Assembly (NCBI GenBank): GCA_035252155.1
Contig: DATFDL010000795.1
Coordinates: 1 to 26,100, forward strand
Source of the DNA: JAICLL01 sp035252155
Lineage (GTDB): Bacteria > Planctomycetota > Planctomycetia > Pirellulales > JAICIG01
Direction: 5' to 3'
Length of the DNA stretch: 26,100 nt
How positions within the stretch are numbered: position 1 is the first letter of the stretch; the number at the start of each line of letters is the position of its first letter. Positions 7,672-15,292 of the stretch are shown piece after piece. The position numbers were made by a program, and so were the translations under genes. The notes beneath the pieces are model-generated. The model was not told the DNA's origin. It searched no databases and saw nothing but the letters and a program-made list of their open reading frames with translations.

Positions 7672-10600
7672 TCATTCGTCGTCTCTGCCCCTTGTCGACG
7701 CGTCGTCCAATTCGGGCGGCTGCGGGTTGCCCAGGATCAAATACATCGCCTGCACGTCGTCATCCACCCTGCGATAGACGACGGCCGAAAGCGACGAAGC
7801 GTGCGCCCGCAACATCGGCGTCCGTCCGGCGCGCTGGCGATCCTGGATGTCCACCTGCTTGCTCAACTCCGAGATCTGATTAGCCAGCTCGCCCTTCTTC
7901 AGGGTCGCGGCCTCGATCAGCCTTTTGAATTGTTGCAGATAACTTGCCATGGCCGTCTCGTCCGGCGACGCCGCGAGCGTCGGCGCCGATGGAAATGCGA
8001 CCAAGCGGGCCAGCTCCGCCACACGCGCGTTAAAGTCGGCTCGCAGCTTGGGCTTGAACTTACGCATCGCGCTCTCGCTCGGACTTTTCACCTTGCTCGT
8101 CAGTTGGCCAATTCTTGACGATAACTGGCGAGCCTTGTCGAGCAAAGCCTTTTTTTTCACGAGCTCCGGGTCGTCGGGCAAACCGACGGTAACCAGCCAG
8201 GAGGGCGCATGGTCGCTTTCACGAATCCAACTCACCTGGGCCGTCTCGATAAGGAATTCCTGCGGCAAATTCTCGATCAGATAGGGCGGTCTGGCGTCGG
8301 GCGGCTGGCCAAAGACGAGCGAGCGGTTGTCTTCGAGTACGATCCGGCCCGGCCCCAAAAACAGCTCGTCGTCGGCCAGAGGTGGAAAGGCCGCCAGCTT
8401 CAGCGTGGGCCCGTCGAGCTTGCCCGCCGCGGCGGTCAGTGACAGTGGCCCGACTCGACTCGGCTGCGACAAGGCGATATACAGCGTAGGCTCGGCCGAC
8501 TCGATTTTCACGACGCAACGCCGCAGAAAATCCTGGCAGTTGCGAGCAGGGTGCTCATCTTCTTCCGCCAATTTGGACCAGCGAAACACTACTCCCTTGT
8601 CGGTCGCTTGAAGTGTGGCTAGCGACAGCGGCGGGGCGTCGGCGGAGCGGATCAAGGCCACTTCGAGTCTGTCGGCGGTGTTGCGCGCGGTGACCTTGCC
8701 CGGCCCATCGAGCTGCCGATTGACAAAATCGAGGCCGAGCAAAATTAACGACGGATCTTTGGGGCCAGGATTCCATTGGTGGACGTAGATGGGTTCATAG
8801 GTGGCCTTGACCTTGATAAGCGGCGGAACGCTGGCTGCGGGAGCTTCGGCCGTGATGGTCGGCGGAGCGGGCGGTTTGGCGTTGTCGGCTTCTGCCTTGC
8901 CGGCAGCCACGGCGTCGTCGCTGGAAGGCGCAGATTGGTCGTCGGGGGCGGCCGGCGGCTTGGGATCCGGCTTGGGCTTGTCGGCGGGCGTCTCGGTTTT
9001 CGCGGGCACGGCATCGGGCGCTGCCGGGTCAGGTTTCGCGGGTGGTGGAGTTGGCGGAGTGTCGTCATCGTCGCTCTTTTGAGTCGTTGCCGACTTATGG
9101 GGTGTTGTCGCCGACTTATTGGGCGTGGCCGGTGTTGCGCCGTCATTCATCTTTCCGTCCGCTGGGTTCGCGGAATGATTGGCGTCATCGCCGTCCGACG
9201 CCGCGTGCGCAGCTTGTTCCTTCGGCGGGGGATTCTTGACCGGCGAGGCCGGCGTCTTGGGTTCCGGCTTGATCTGCACCCCTGGGGCGTTGGGATCGTT
9301 CGTGGGCGTCGCCTTGCTGGGCGCCTCAGGATTCTTCACGGGCGTCTGCCCGGTCGCCGGGTTTTGGGCCAGCGTGTTTTGGGCCAGCGTGTTTTGGGCC
9401 ACCGTGTTTTGGGCCACCGTGCGATCCGTAGTTGTCGGTTGACTCGACGCGTTGCGCCGAGCGCGGCTCGCAATCTCAACCCCAAGACCGAGCGCCAGCA
9501 CGACCACCGCGGCGCTGGCTCCCACGATGAGATGTTTCGACACTTGCTGCTTGTGCCGCACGGCCTTGCCAGAGGACAAGACGCCGATTGAGGGCTGGCC
9601 CTTCCGCTTCTTCACTTTGCCTTTACCGCGGACCTCGTGCCAGTCGCCATACTCGAAAAACCGGCTGAGACGCGACCAAAACGGCTCGGGCAAAAAATCC
9701 GGTCGGTGGACAATCTCCATGCCCAATTTCCTCAGCGCGGCTTGCCGCCGCGATCCGCGCTCGTCGTCGGCATAGACCAGCGCGCGCTGCTCGAAGTCGC
9801 GCAGCAGGGCCTGCATTTGCGTTTGCTGTGCGGCGCGGCGCGTCTCTTGCGAGCGGTCGTCCGCTGGAAGGGCGACCGGCGGAATCGAGGAAGGCATCGA
9901 AAACCCAGACGCCCGCGCGATGACCTGCAGCCGCTTCAGCACCTGGTCAGGAGTAACGATCGACCGGGCGATCGCATCATCAAGCTCGTCGAGATCGGGC
10001 GCGCGCCGGCGCATCGCACGCGAGAGCGCCTCAGCCAAGGCGCGCAAATCGCGCGGGGCCGCCGGCTTCAATTTGCTCTTGAGCCACTCCACGCGCCCGG
10101 TGGCCGCGGGCTTGTGTTCGTCGCGCAGCTTTTCCAAGGTCTGGCCGATCGTTCGCCAATCGGCCAACCTGCGCTCGGCCATGTCGGGATCGGGAAAATA
10201 CGCCACCCAGAGTTCCAAGGCCGCCAGCCATTTTTGAAACTGCCGCGGGTACGAGGGCAGCTCGTACAATAAGCGGCCCAGCCGCTCGGCCAACATCGGC
10301 TCGGTGGGCAGAATGCAGGCCCGCAACGCCTCGCGTTGCTCGACGATCGTCTCGATGAACTGCACGTCGTTCTGCTCGGCCAGCCGCCGTAGCAAAAGCT
10401 TCTTCAGCGCCCCCTGGCTGCGCGATTCGGCCCGGCAGACCCGTATCAAAGTCAGCAGCAGCGGCTTGTGCTGCGCATCGGGCACCGACTCGTACAGCGG
10501 CACGAGCACCTGCTCGGGCAACCGCGCGAACAATCGCTCCAGCAGCGGACGCTGATCGCCGGTCGGACGAATGGTCGGATGCATCTCTTCGGCCCAGAGC

Positions 10601-12021
10601 TTTTCGCAGCCGTCGGGCAGGCGGCGAAATCGCGTCACATAGTACTGCAGCGCGTCGAGCTTGGCCGGCGCTGCGATCCGTGTCGATGCCAACAGTTCAG
10701 GAAACTTTTCCGGCGGCAGCTTGTTCAACAGAAACTGCGCCGGCCCGTGCAAATCGGCGGGCACCGAGTCGCCGGCCACCAGTTCGAGCACTTGCAAGTG
10801 ATTCGGCGAACCGGCCACGCGCTGCAGCTCGGGCCAGCCGGGTTCCGCGTTGGCGAGTTGATGGCGGACTTCTTGACGCAAATAGTTGGCCGCCACGTTT
10901 GACCCGCGCCACGACCCATCGGCCAGCGGCTCGGCCGAGAGCACGTGCGACACCAGCCTGTGCGTCTGCGCCAGCACTTCCAAATCCTCAGGCCGCTTGG
11001 CGCCGGCCGCTTGAAAACTTTCGAGCAACCGATCGACGTTCGCCCAGCCGTCGGCCAGCAATCGCTCGACGATGAACCGCGCGTACTCGCCCGGCGGCGG
11101 GCCACTTTCGGACATTCGGCCGGTGTAGGTGTTGAGCACCAGGCCGCCGCGGCGATAGAGATCGGGCCGCACATCGCTTGTTTCCGGCGCGAAGAACGTC
11201 GTCGCCGCCAGCGTTACCGGCAGTCGTTCGGCCGCTTGCTCGTAGGTCGAGAAGCTCACGCCGTCAAGCAAGGCGGTGGGCAAGAGCCGCGCGGCACCGT
11301 AAAACACCAGTGCTGCCACGCTCGGCTCGGTGACCAACAGCACGCTGGCGCGGCGGGGCAGGCCCAACGCCAGCAATCCTTGCAGCGTATTTACCAGCAA
11401 ATCGGTCCGCTCGTGCGCCGGCATGCTTTGCCAACGCGGTGGCACGACATGGGCCGGATCGTCAAGTGGTCCGCCGGCGGGCGTTTGCAGAAATCGCAGC
11501 ACCAGCTCGTCATCGAGCGCCGGCCGCGCCCCGGCCCAAAGATCGTCGAGCCGTTCGAGCGCCGGCAACTTGCGCGGCAGCTCGGGCGAATCTTGGTCTG
11601 TCCAAGGCGCCTGCCAGAGCCGCAGGGCGTCGAGCGTCGACCACGCCGAGCCGGCCGACGCGGCCGGGTCACGCGGCGTCAGCAGTACATGGGCAAAATA
11701 CGACCCGACCCGCCCGGCAGTATCAGTCGCACGATAGGAGATCTGCCCGACCAATTGCAGATTGCCCATCGACGGTAAGACAAAGAACCGTCGCGGGGCG
11801 CTTTCGGCGTCGAGCCGAGGTTTTTCTTCGCCCGGCGTATCGCTAGGCAGGTAATACGACAAGAACCGCTCGATCTGCCGATAATAGTCGCGCAGCTCAT
11901 TGCGCTCCAGCGAGGCCGCGCGGGCGCTGTACCCCAGCACGCGATCGGCCAGTTCGCCTTCGCGCGGCTCGAGCACCGAGGTGCCGTAGGTGCAGTGGGT
12001 ACAGTAGATTTGGTGGATCAC
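7672..12021 (-). CDS. Large GAP1-N2-type protein with one membrane span and extended linker (1449 aa)
   Basis: The start is a GTG (MIHQIYCTHCTYGTS). The N-terminal part, about residues 1-150, has the look of the GTPase-associated protein 1 N-terminal domain type 2: a THCTYG opening, then GRVGSYFAHVLL. A helical region follows to about 800. One membrane span lies at about 831-850 (LIVGASAAVVVLALGLGVEI). After it comes a roughly 230-residue Pro/Lys/Ala/Asp-rich linker with AQNT repeats, then a C-terminal beta-rich domain (about 1090-1310) and coiled coil (about 1310-1430). The topology places the GAP1 part in the cytoplasm and the tail outside. GAP1 proteins are known from GTPase-centred regulatory or conflict clusters; no GTPase is in this window. 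The gene lies between the kinase and the membrane-anchored protein. Its exact role is unknown. Confidence 0.85.
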   Translation of the reverse strand: MIHQIYCTHCTYGTSVLEPREGELADRVLGYSARAASLERNELRDYYRQIERFLSYYLPSDTPGEEKPRLDAESAPRRFFVLPSMGNLQLVGQISYRATDTAGRVGSYFAHVLLTPRDPAASAGSAWSTLDALRLWQAPWTDQDSPELPRKLPALERLDDLWAGARPALDDELVLRFLQTPAGGPLDDPAHVVPPRWQSMPAHERTDLLVNTLQGLLALGLPRRASVLLVTEPSVAALVFYGAARLLPTALLDGVSFSTYEQAAERLPVTLAATTFFAPETSDVRPDLYRRGGLVLNTYTGRMSESGPPPGEYARFIVERLLADGWANVDRLLESFQAAGAKRPEDLEVLAQTHRLVSHVLSAEPLADGSWRGSNVAANYLRQEVRHQLANAEPGWPELQRVAGSPNHLQVLELVAGDSVPADLHGPAQFLLNKLPPEKFPELLASTRIAAPAKLDALQYYVTRFRRLPDGCEKLWAEEMHPTIRPTGDQRPLLERLFARLPEQVLVPLYESVPDAQHKPLLLTLIRVCRAESRSQGALKKLLLRRLAEQNDVQFIETIVEQREALRACILPTEPMLAERLGRLLYELPSYPRQFQKWLAALELWVAYFPDPDMAERRLADWRTIGQTLEKLRDEHKPAATGRVEWLKSKLKPAAPRDLRALAEALSRAMRRRAPDLDELDDAIARSIVTPDQVLKRLQVIARASGFSMPSSIPPVALPADDRSQETRRAAQQTQMQALLRDFEQRALVYADDERGSRRQAALRKLGMEIVHRPDFLPEPFWSRLSRFFEYGDWHEVRGKGKVKKRKGQPSIGVLSSGKAVRHKQQVSKHLIVGASAAVVVLALGLGVEIASRARRNASSQPTTTDRTVAQNTVAQNTLAQNTLAQNPATGQTPVKNPEAPSKATPTNDPNAPGVQIKPEPKTPASPVKNPPPKEQAAHAASDGDDANHSANPADGKMNDGATPATPNKSATTPHKSATTQKSDDDDTPPTPPPAKPDPAAPDAVPAKTETPADKPKPDPKPPAAPDDQSAPSSDDAVAAGKAEADNAKPPAPPTITAEAPAASVPPLIKVKATYEPIYVHQWNPGPKDPSLILLGLDFVNRQLDGPGKVTARNTADRLEVALIRSADAPPLSLATLQATDKGVVFRWSKLAEEDEHPARNCQDFLRRCVVKIESAEPTLYIALSQPSRVGPLSLTAAAGKLDGPTLKLAAFPPLADDELFLGPGRIVLEDNRSLVFGQPPDARPPYLIENLPQEFLIETAQVSWIRESDHAPSWLVTVGLPDDPELVKKKALLDKARQLSSRIGQLTSKVKSPSESAMRKFKPKLRADFNARVAELARLVAFPSAPTLAASPDETAMASYLQQFKRLIEAATLKKGELANQISELSKQVDIQDRQRAGRTPMLRAHASSLSAVVYRRVDDDVQAMYLILGNPQPPELDDASTRGRDDE
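9359..9418. repeat. Four-copy 15-bp tandem repeat inside the GAP1-type gene
   Basis: The 15-bp unit GTGTTTTGGGCCAGC is repeated four times with one or two changes. It keeps the frame and encodes a repeating AQNT(L/V) pentapeptide in the linker just after the membrane span. Copy number probably varies by slippage. Confidence 0.9.
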
Positions 12022-12066
12022 GGGCAGGGGGCAGGATTCAGGATTCGGGGGTCAGGGATCAAAAAA

Positions 12067-12087
12067 GGGTTCAGGGTTCAGGGTTCA
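12067..12087. repeat. (GGGTTCA)3 heptamer array
   Basis: Three perfect GGGTTCA heptamers are followed by GCATTTTCGTGAA. The heptamers and the following GCATTTT(T/C)GTG also occur at 20811-20850. Degenerate relatives (GGATTCAGGATTCGGGGGTCAGGG) lie at about 12033-12057, between this array and the GAP1-type start. Confidence 0.85.
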
Positions 12088-12157
12088 GCATTTTCGTGAA
12101 CGTCTCTTCGCTCGCGCGATGGTGTTTGGTGGTTTGTGCCGTTTCGTCGTTCCTTCT

Positions 12158-12240
12158 CCGCGTCTCCCCCTCTCCGCGTCTCCCCGTCGCCTCTTCGCCC
12201 CGTCGCCTCTTCGCCGTGTCGCCTCTTCGCCGTGTCGCTC
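12158..12240. repeat. 16-bp tandem repeat array next to the kinase stop codon
   Basis: Three clear units of 16 bp (CGTCGCCTCTTCGCCC/G) run from 12185 to 12232 with a partial fourth. Degenerate units (CGCGTCTCCCCCTCTC) precede them. On the minus strand it is purine-rich (GGCGAAGAGGCGACAC). It ends 4 bp from the kinase stop at 12244. Open frames across it translate as Arg/Glu-rich repeats and are not taken as genes. Confidence 0.8.
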
Positions 12241-12243
12241 CGG

Positions 12244-15033
12244 CTACCGCCCCCAGCCGCCAACCCACTTCGTCGGCTTCGCGGCGGGGACCTCGATTCT
12301 TCCCAGCACCAGCGGTTCGCTGGCAAACTGTTCAAAGCCGACGTCAACCACCGCCCACACGACCACATAGCCGCCCTGCCAGGCGGGGTCGACGTGGAGC
12401 AGCCGGCTGCCTCCACCCTCTTCATAACTTTTGCGATCGACCGGCAGGCGGATCATCGCGGCAAGCTGCCGTGGATCGCCGCCCCGCCGCGGCGGCTCGC
12501 GGCAAACCGCCACGACGCATTGCTCGCTGAACCGCGGCTGCGGCCACTGCCAACAAATGCGGAACGTGGTGTTGCCGCTCGGCTCTCGCATTAACCCCCG
12601 CCGGGCCAGCGGCGGCGCTAAACCCAGTTTATCGCTGGGCAGCACTTCGGCCAAAATCCATTCTCGCAAACGCGCCTGGTGCGAGGCAAATTCCTGCGGG
12701 TGACGCCGCAACACACGGGCGTCGAAATCATCGCGAAACGCCTGGCGGTCGTTCCGCTTGAGTGTCGACAGCAGGTGCCGAAAGGTGCGCATCTCGGCCA
12801 CAGCACTCTTGGCCACGCGGGCCCAATCGTGCGGCAATGGATAGCCGGTCAGGCAGTCGTCGGCCACCAGGTCGGCGATCCGCAGTTTATTGTTGGCCGC
12901 GATCGCCTTTTTCAATTCGCCCAGCACTTCTTGCCGCTTGGCCGCCTGCCGCCAGGTGGCCCGCCACGGCTCGGCGTCGTGACATTCGGCCAACAGCGCG
13001 TCGTTCCAGGTATTCAATAGCCTGACATCGAGCTGCGGGGCCTGCTCGATCGCATAGGTTGAGGGAATCTGTCGGAGAATGTGCAGCACCGCCGCCCGTT
13101 CGACCGCCGTGGCCGCCCGCGCCCGAACTTTGGCCGGCGCCAATGCTCGACCCTTCAGCGCGTGAAGCTTTTCCCAGAGGGCCGCCAAATTCAAATCCGA
13201 AACTGGTTCGGCCAACGCCCGCTGCAACTTGGCCAACACGTGCAAACGATCGTGGGCCAACTGCACGCGCGGCTTGAACTGATGCTCGTAGGCGTCGGGC
13301 AGGCCGGCGGCCAACTTAAAGAGCTGCTCCTCATTGGCGATGCTCAGCGGCTGGGCCGCTTGCCGCTCGAGTTGTCCCACGGTTTCCAGACGCTGGCGGG
13401 CCGCTTCGAGGCGGGGCCGCTCGCGCTCGGCACGCGGCCAACCGGCGAAAACCTTTTCGTTCCAAGCACGCAGCAGCGATTCATCGGCGTCCTGCCGGAT
13501 GGTGTGAGGCACTTTCTGAAAATCGGTCCAGGCGCGTTCGCGCTTGAGCAAACCTTCGATCTCGCGTTGGCGGCTGTCGGTTTCCGGATGCCCGCCCAGC
13601 CCGGCCAGCTTGTGCCAGGCGGCGGCCAGTGCCGCGGCATCGACATCCTTCTGGGCGAGCAGCGCCAGCAGCGTGTCGCAAAGCTGATTGCGCTCGCGCC
13701 ACGAGGACACATCGGCGGCGAAACGCGCGGCGCTTTTGCGGCTGGCTAACAACGTCTGGTTCGAGTCCCAGATCTGCACGAACTGCCGCCACGAGCGCGC
13801 CTGCTTGGCTTTTTCCAACTGGTCGAGCAGCGGCGCCACTTTGGCGGCCGACCGGGCCACGACCACCGCCGCCTGGGCCTGCGGATAGTCGTCGAGCAAT
13901 TTGGGTTGATAAAGCTGCTGCATCGCCTTCTCGTCACCGGCCTCGACGGCACGCTCCAAATCGCGCCGCTGCTTGACGCGTTGCTCGGCCTCGCGCTGCC
14001 GGGCTTGCAGCCTGGCGGGAGCGGCGGCGAGCGGCTTTTTGCTTCGGGCGAGCAGCTCGACGGCCTGGTCGAAATCGCGGGCATTGAGCAGCGACTCGAC
14101 CTTATCGAACGAAAACAGCACCTGGTCGAGCCGGGGCACTTTGTCGATCGGCCCTTTGCGCAGCGTCAGCAGTTCATCGACCAGCCGCGGCACTTCGGTG
14201 TCGCTCGACCGACACAGTGCCTTAATCAGGTCCGAATGACCGGGGTCTTCCAGATCTTCGTGGCGGAACAAGAGCTTGTCGTATTGCAGGCTTTCGACAA
14301 ACTGGTTCCACAGCTCGGGCGCCGCCGCCAACGCCCGCAGCGCCGCCAGGATGAACAGCGCCGAATAATTGTCGAGGCCGAGCGAAAGCTTGGTCTCGTG
14401 GTCGCGGCCCGGATGCTGGTAAGGATCGACGCCGATCTCCAGGTTGGTCCGGCCGACCAGCGCCGGCACGCACATGCAGTCGTAATCGACCAGCTTAAGC
14501 CGCCCGCGATCGGTGACCATCACGTTGGCATGCTGGAGGTCTCCGTGGGCGATCTGGGCGGCCGTAAGCTGCCCGACCAGCTCGACCCATAGCTCGGCGG
14601 CCTTGGCGAGCTGCGTGCGGTTCTTGTCGCGGCACTGTCGAGCGACCCATTTGAACAGCGTCTCGCCCGACACCCATTCCATGGTGACCAGCGGATAAAA
14701 CTTGCCGTCGCCGGAGGAGCGGACACCGTCGTCGCGATAGGTGAAACCGACCAGCGGCTCGACCTTGCGGCCCTGCAAGTACGACGCGATGGCCTGATAC
14801 CGATCGCGGCGTTCGGAAGCCGCGCTGGTAAACACCCGAATGGCCATCGCGTTGCCGTTGCCGAAGCTGCCCTTGTAGACCGTGGCAAACGCGCCCGACC
14901 AGGCCCGCGGCTGGCTGTTGTCATCTTTCTCGACGACGATCGACTTCAGCTCGGCGGCGCGAAACGCCAACTTTGGATGCTGCAGCATCGTGCTGAAGTG
15001 CGAAGCCAGGGGCCAGGACAGGGCAGACGGCAT
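12244..15033 (-). CDS. Protein kinase-fold protein with long helical C-terminal extension (929 aa)
   Basis: The N-terminal 270 residues carry kinase motifs: glycine loop SGAFATVYKG (46-55), catalytic loop HGDLQHANVMV (H163, D165, N170) and a DYD metal motif (D183-D185) in place of DFG. The usual VAIK lysine is Arg66 (AMAIRVF). Catalytic and metal-binding residues are present, so it may still be active. Residues about 290-800 are almost all helical and charged, with coiled-coil-like character. The last 120 residues (FRICWQWPQP to VGGWGR) look beta-rich. There is no membrane span. A start at Met16 (14988) is also possible. It heads a minus-strand run that includes GAP1-type, vWA and PP2C genes, so it probably acts against the PP2C enzyme. 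It is separated from nrdJ by a terminator, so it should have its own promoter. Confidence 0.85.
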   Translation of the reverse strand: MPSALSWPLASHFSTMLQHPKLAFRAAELKSIVVEKDDNSQPRAWSGAFATVYKGSFGNGNAMAIRVFTSAASERRDRYQAIASYLQGRKVEPLVGFTYRDDGVRSSGDGKFYPLVTMEWVSGETLFKWVARQCRDKNRTQLAKAAELWVELVGQLTAAQIAHGDLQHANVMVTDRGRLKLVDYDCMCVPALVGRTNLEIGVDPYQHPGRDHETKLSLGLDNYSALFILAALRALAAAPELWNQFVESLQYDKLLFRHEDLEDPGHSDLIKALCRSSDTEVPRLVDELLTLRKGPIDKVPRLDQVLFSFDKVESLLNARDFDQAVELLARSKKPLAAAPARLQARQREAEQRVKQRRDLERAVEAGDEKAMQQLYQPKLLDDYPQAQAAVVVARSAAKVAPLLDQLEKAKQARSWRQFVQIWDSNQTLLASRKSAARFAADVSSWRERNQLCDTLLALLAQKDVDAAALAAAWHKLAGLGGHPETDSRQREIEGLLKRERAWTDFQKVPHTIRQDADESLLRAWNEKVFAGWPRAERERPRLEAARQRLETVGQLERQAAQPLSIANEEQLFKLAAGLPDAYEHQFKPRVQLAHDRLHVLAKLQRALAEPVSDLNLAALWEKLHALKGRALAPAKVRARAATAVERAAVLHILRQIPSTYAIEQAPQLDVRLLNTWNDALLAECHDAEPWRATWRQAAKRQEVLGELKKAIAANNKLRIADLVADDCLTGYPLPHDWARVAKSAVAEMRTFRHLLSTLKRNDRQAFRDDFDARVLRRHPQEFASHQARLREWILAEVLPSDKLGLAPPLARRGLMREPSGNTTFRICWQWPQPRFSEQCVVAVCREPPRRGGDPRQLAAMIRLPVDRKSYEEGGGSRLLHVDPAWQGGYVVVWAVVDVGFEQFASEPLVLGRIEVPAAKPTKWVGGWGR

Positions 15034-15110
15034 GCTGCCATTCTATGCCAAGTCGGCCCGTGATTCATGGGTCGTGGGCGGGCAAAAAACGCCGTCTTTC
15101 CTTACGGTTT

Positions 15111-15160
15111 TGTAGGGAACGCCCTCCGTGACGTTCCGCGAGGGGCGGCGCAGGGCCGTC
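15111..15160. repeat. GTAGGGAACG-family repeat (copy 2, single arm)
   Basis: Positions 15111-15140 read TGTAGGGAACGCCCTCCGTG followed by ACGTTCCGCG, which matches the arms of the element at 2994-3081. Similarity continues into that element's centre (GGGGCGGCGC). No second arm is seen here, so this copy looks truncated. It lies upstream of the kinase gene. Confidence 0.75.
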
Positions 15161-15189
15161 GCCGTGCTGACCTTTCGGTGAGCGGTGGC

Positions 15190-15232
15190 AAAAAACTCAT
15201 CGCCGCCGGAGGCAAGCCTCCGGCGGCGATGA
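15190..15232 (-). terminator. Rho-independent terminator of nrdJ
   Basis: A perfect 17-bp stem (15197-15213 against 15216-15232) with a two-base apex is followed, on the minus strand, by a G and a run of six T (15190-15195). It lies 60 bp after the nrdJ stop and separates nrdJ from the kinase run. Confidence 0.85.
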
Positions 15233-15292
15233 TTGCGACGAACGAGAAGATAAGGAAATAGGTTGCTCGCGGGATCCTTTCCCGACATTCCA

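Noticed and set aside
12071..12425. Minus-strand frames with Arg/Glu-rich repeats at the kinase/GAP1 junction
   Set aside because: They translate the 16-bp repeat array and the end of the kinase gene in other frames.
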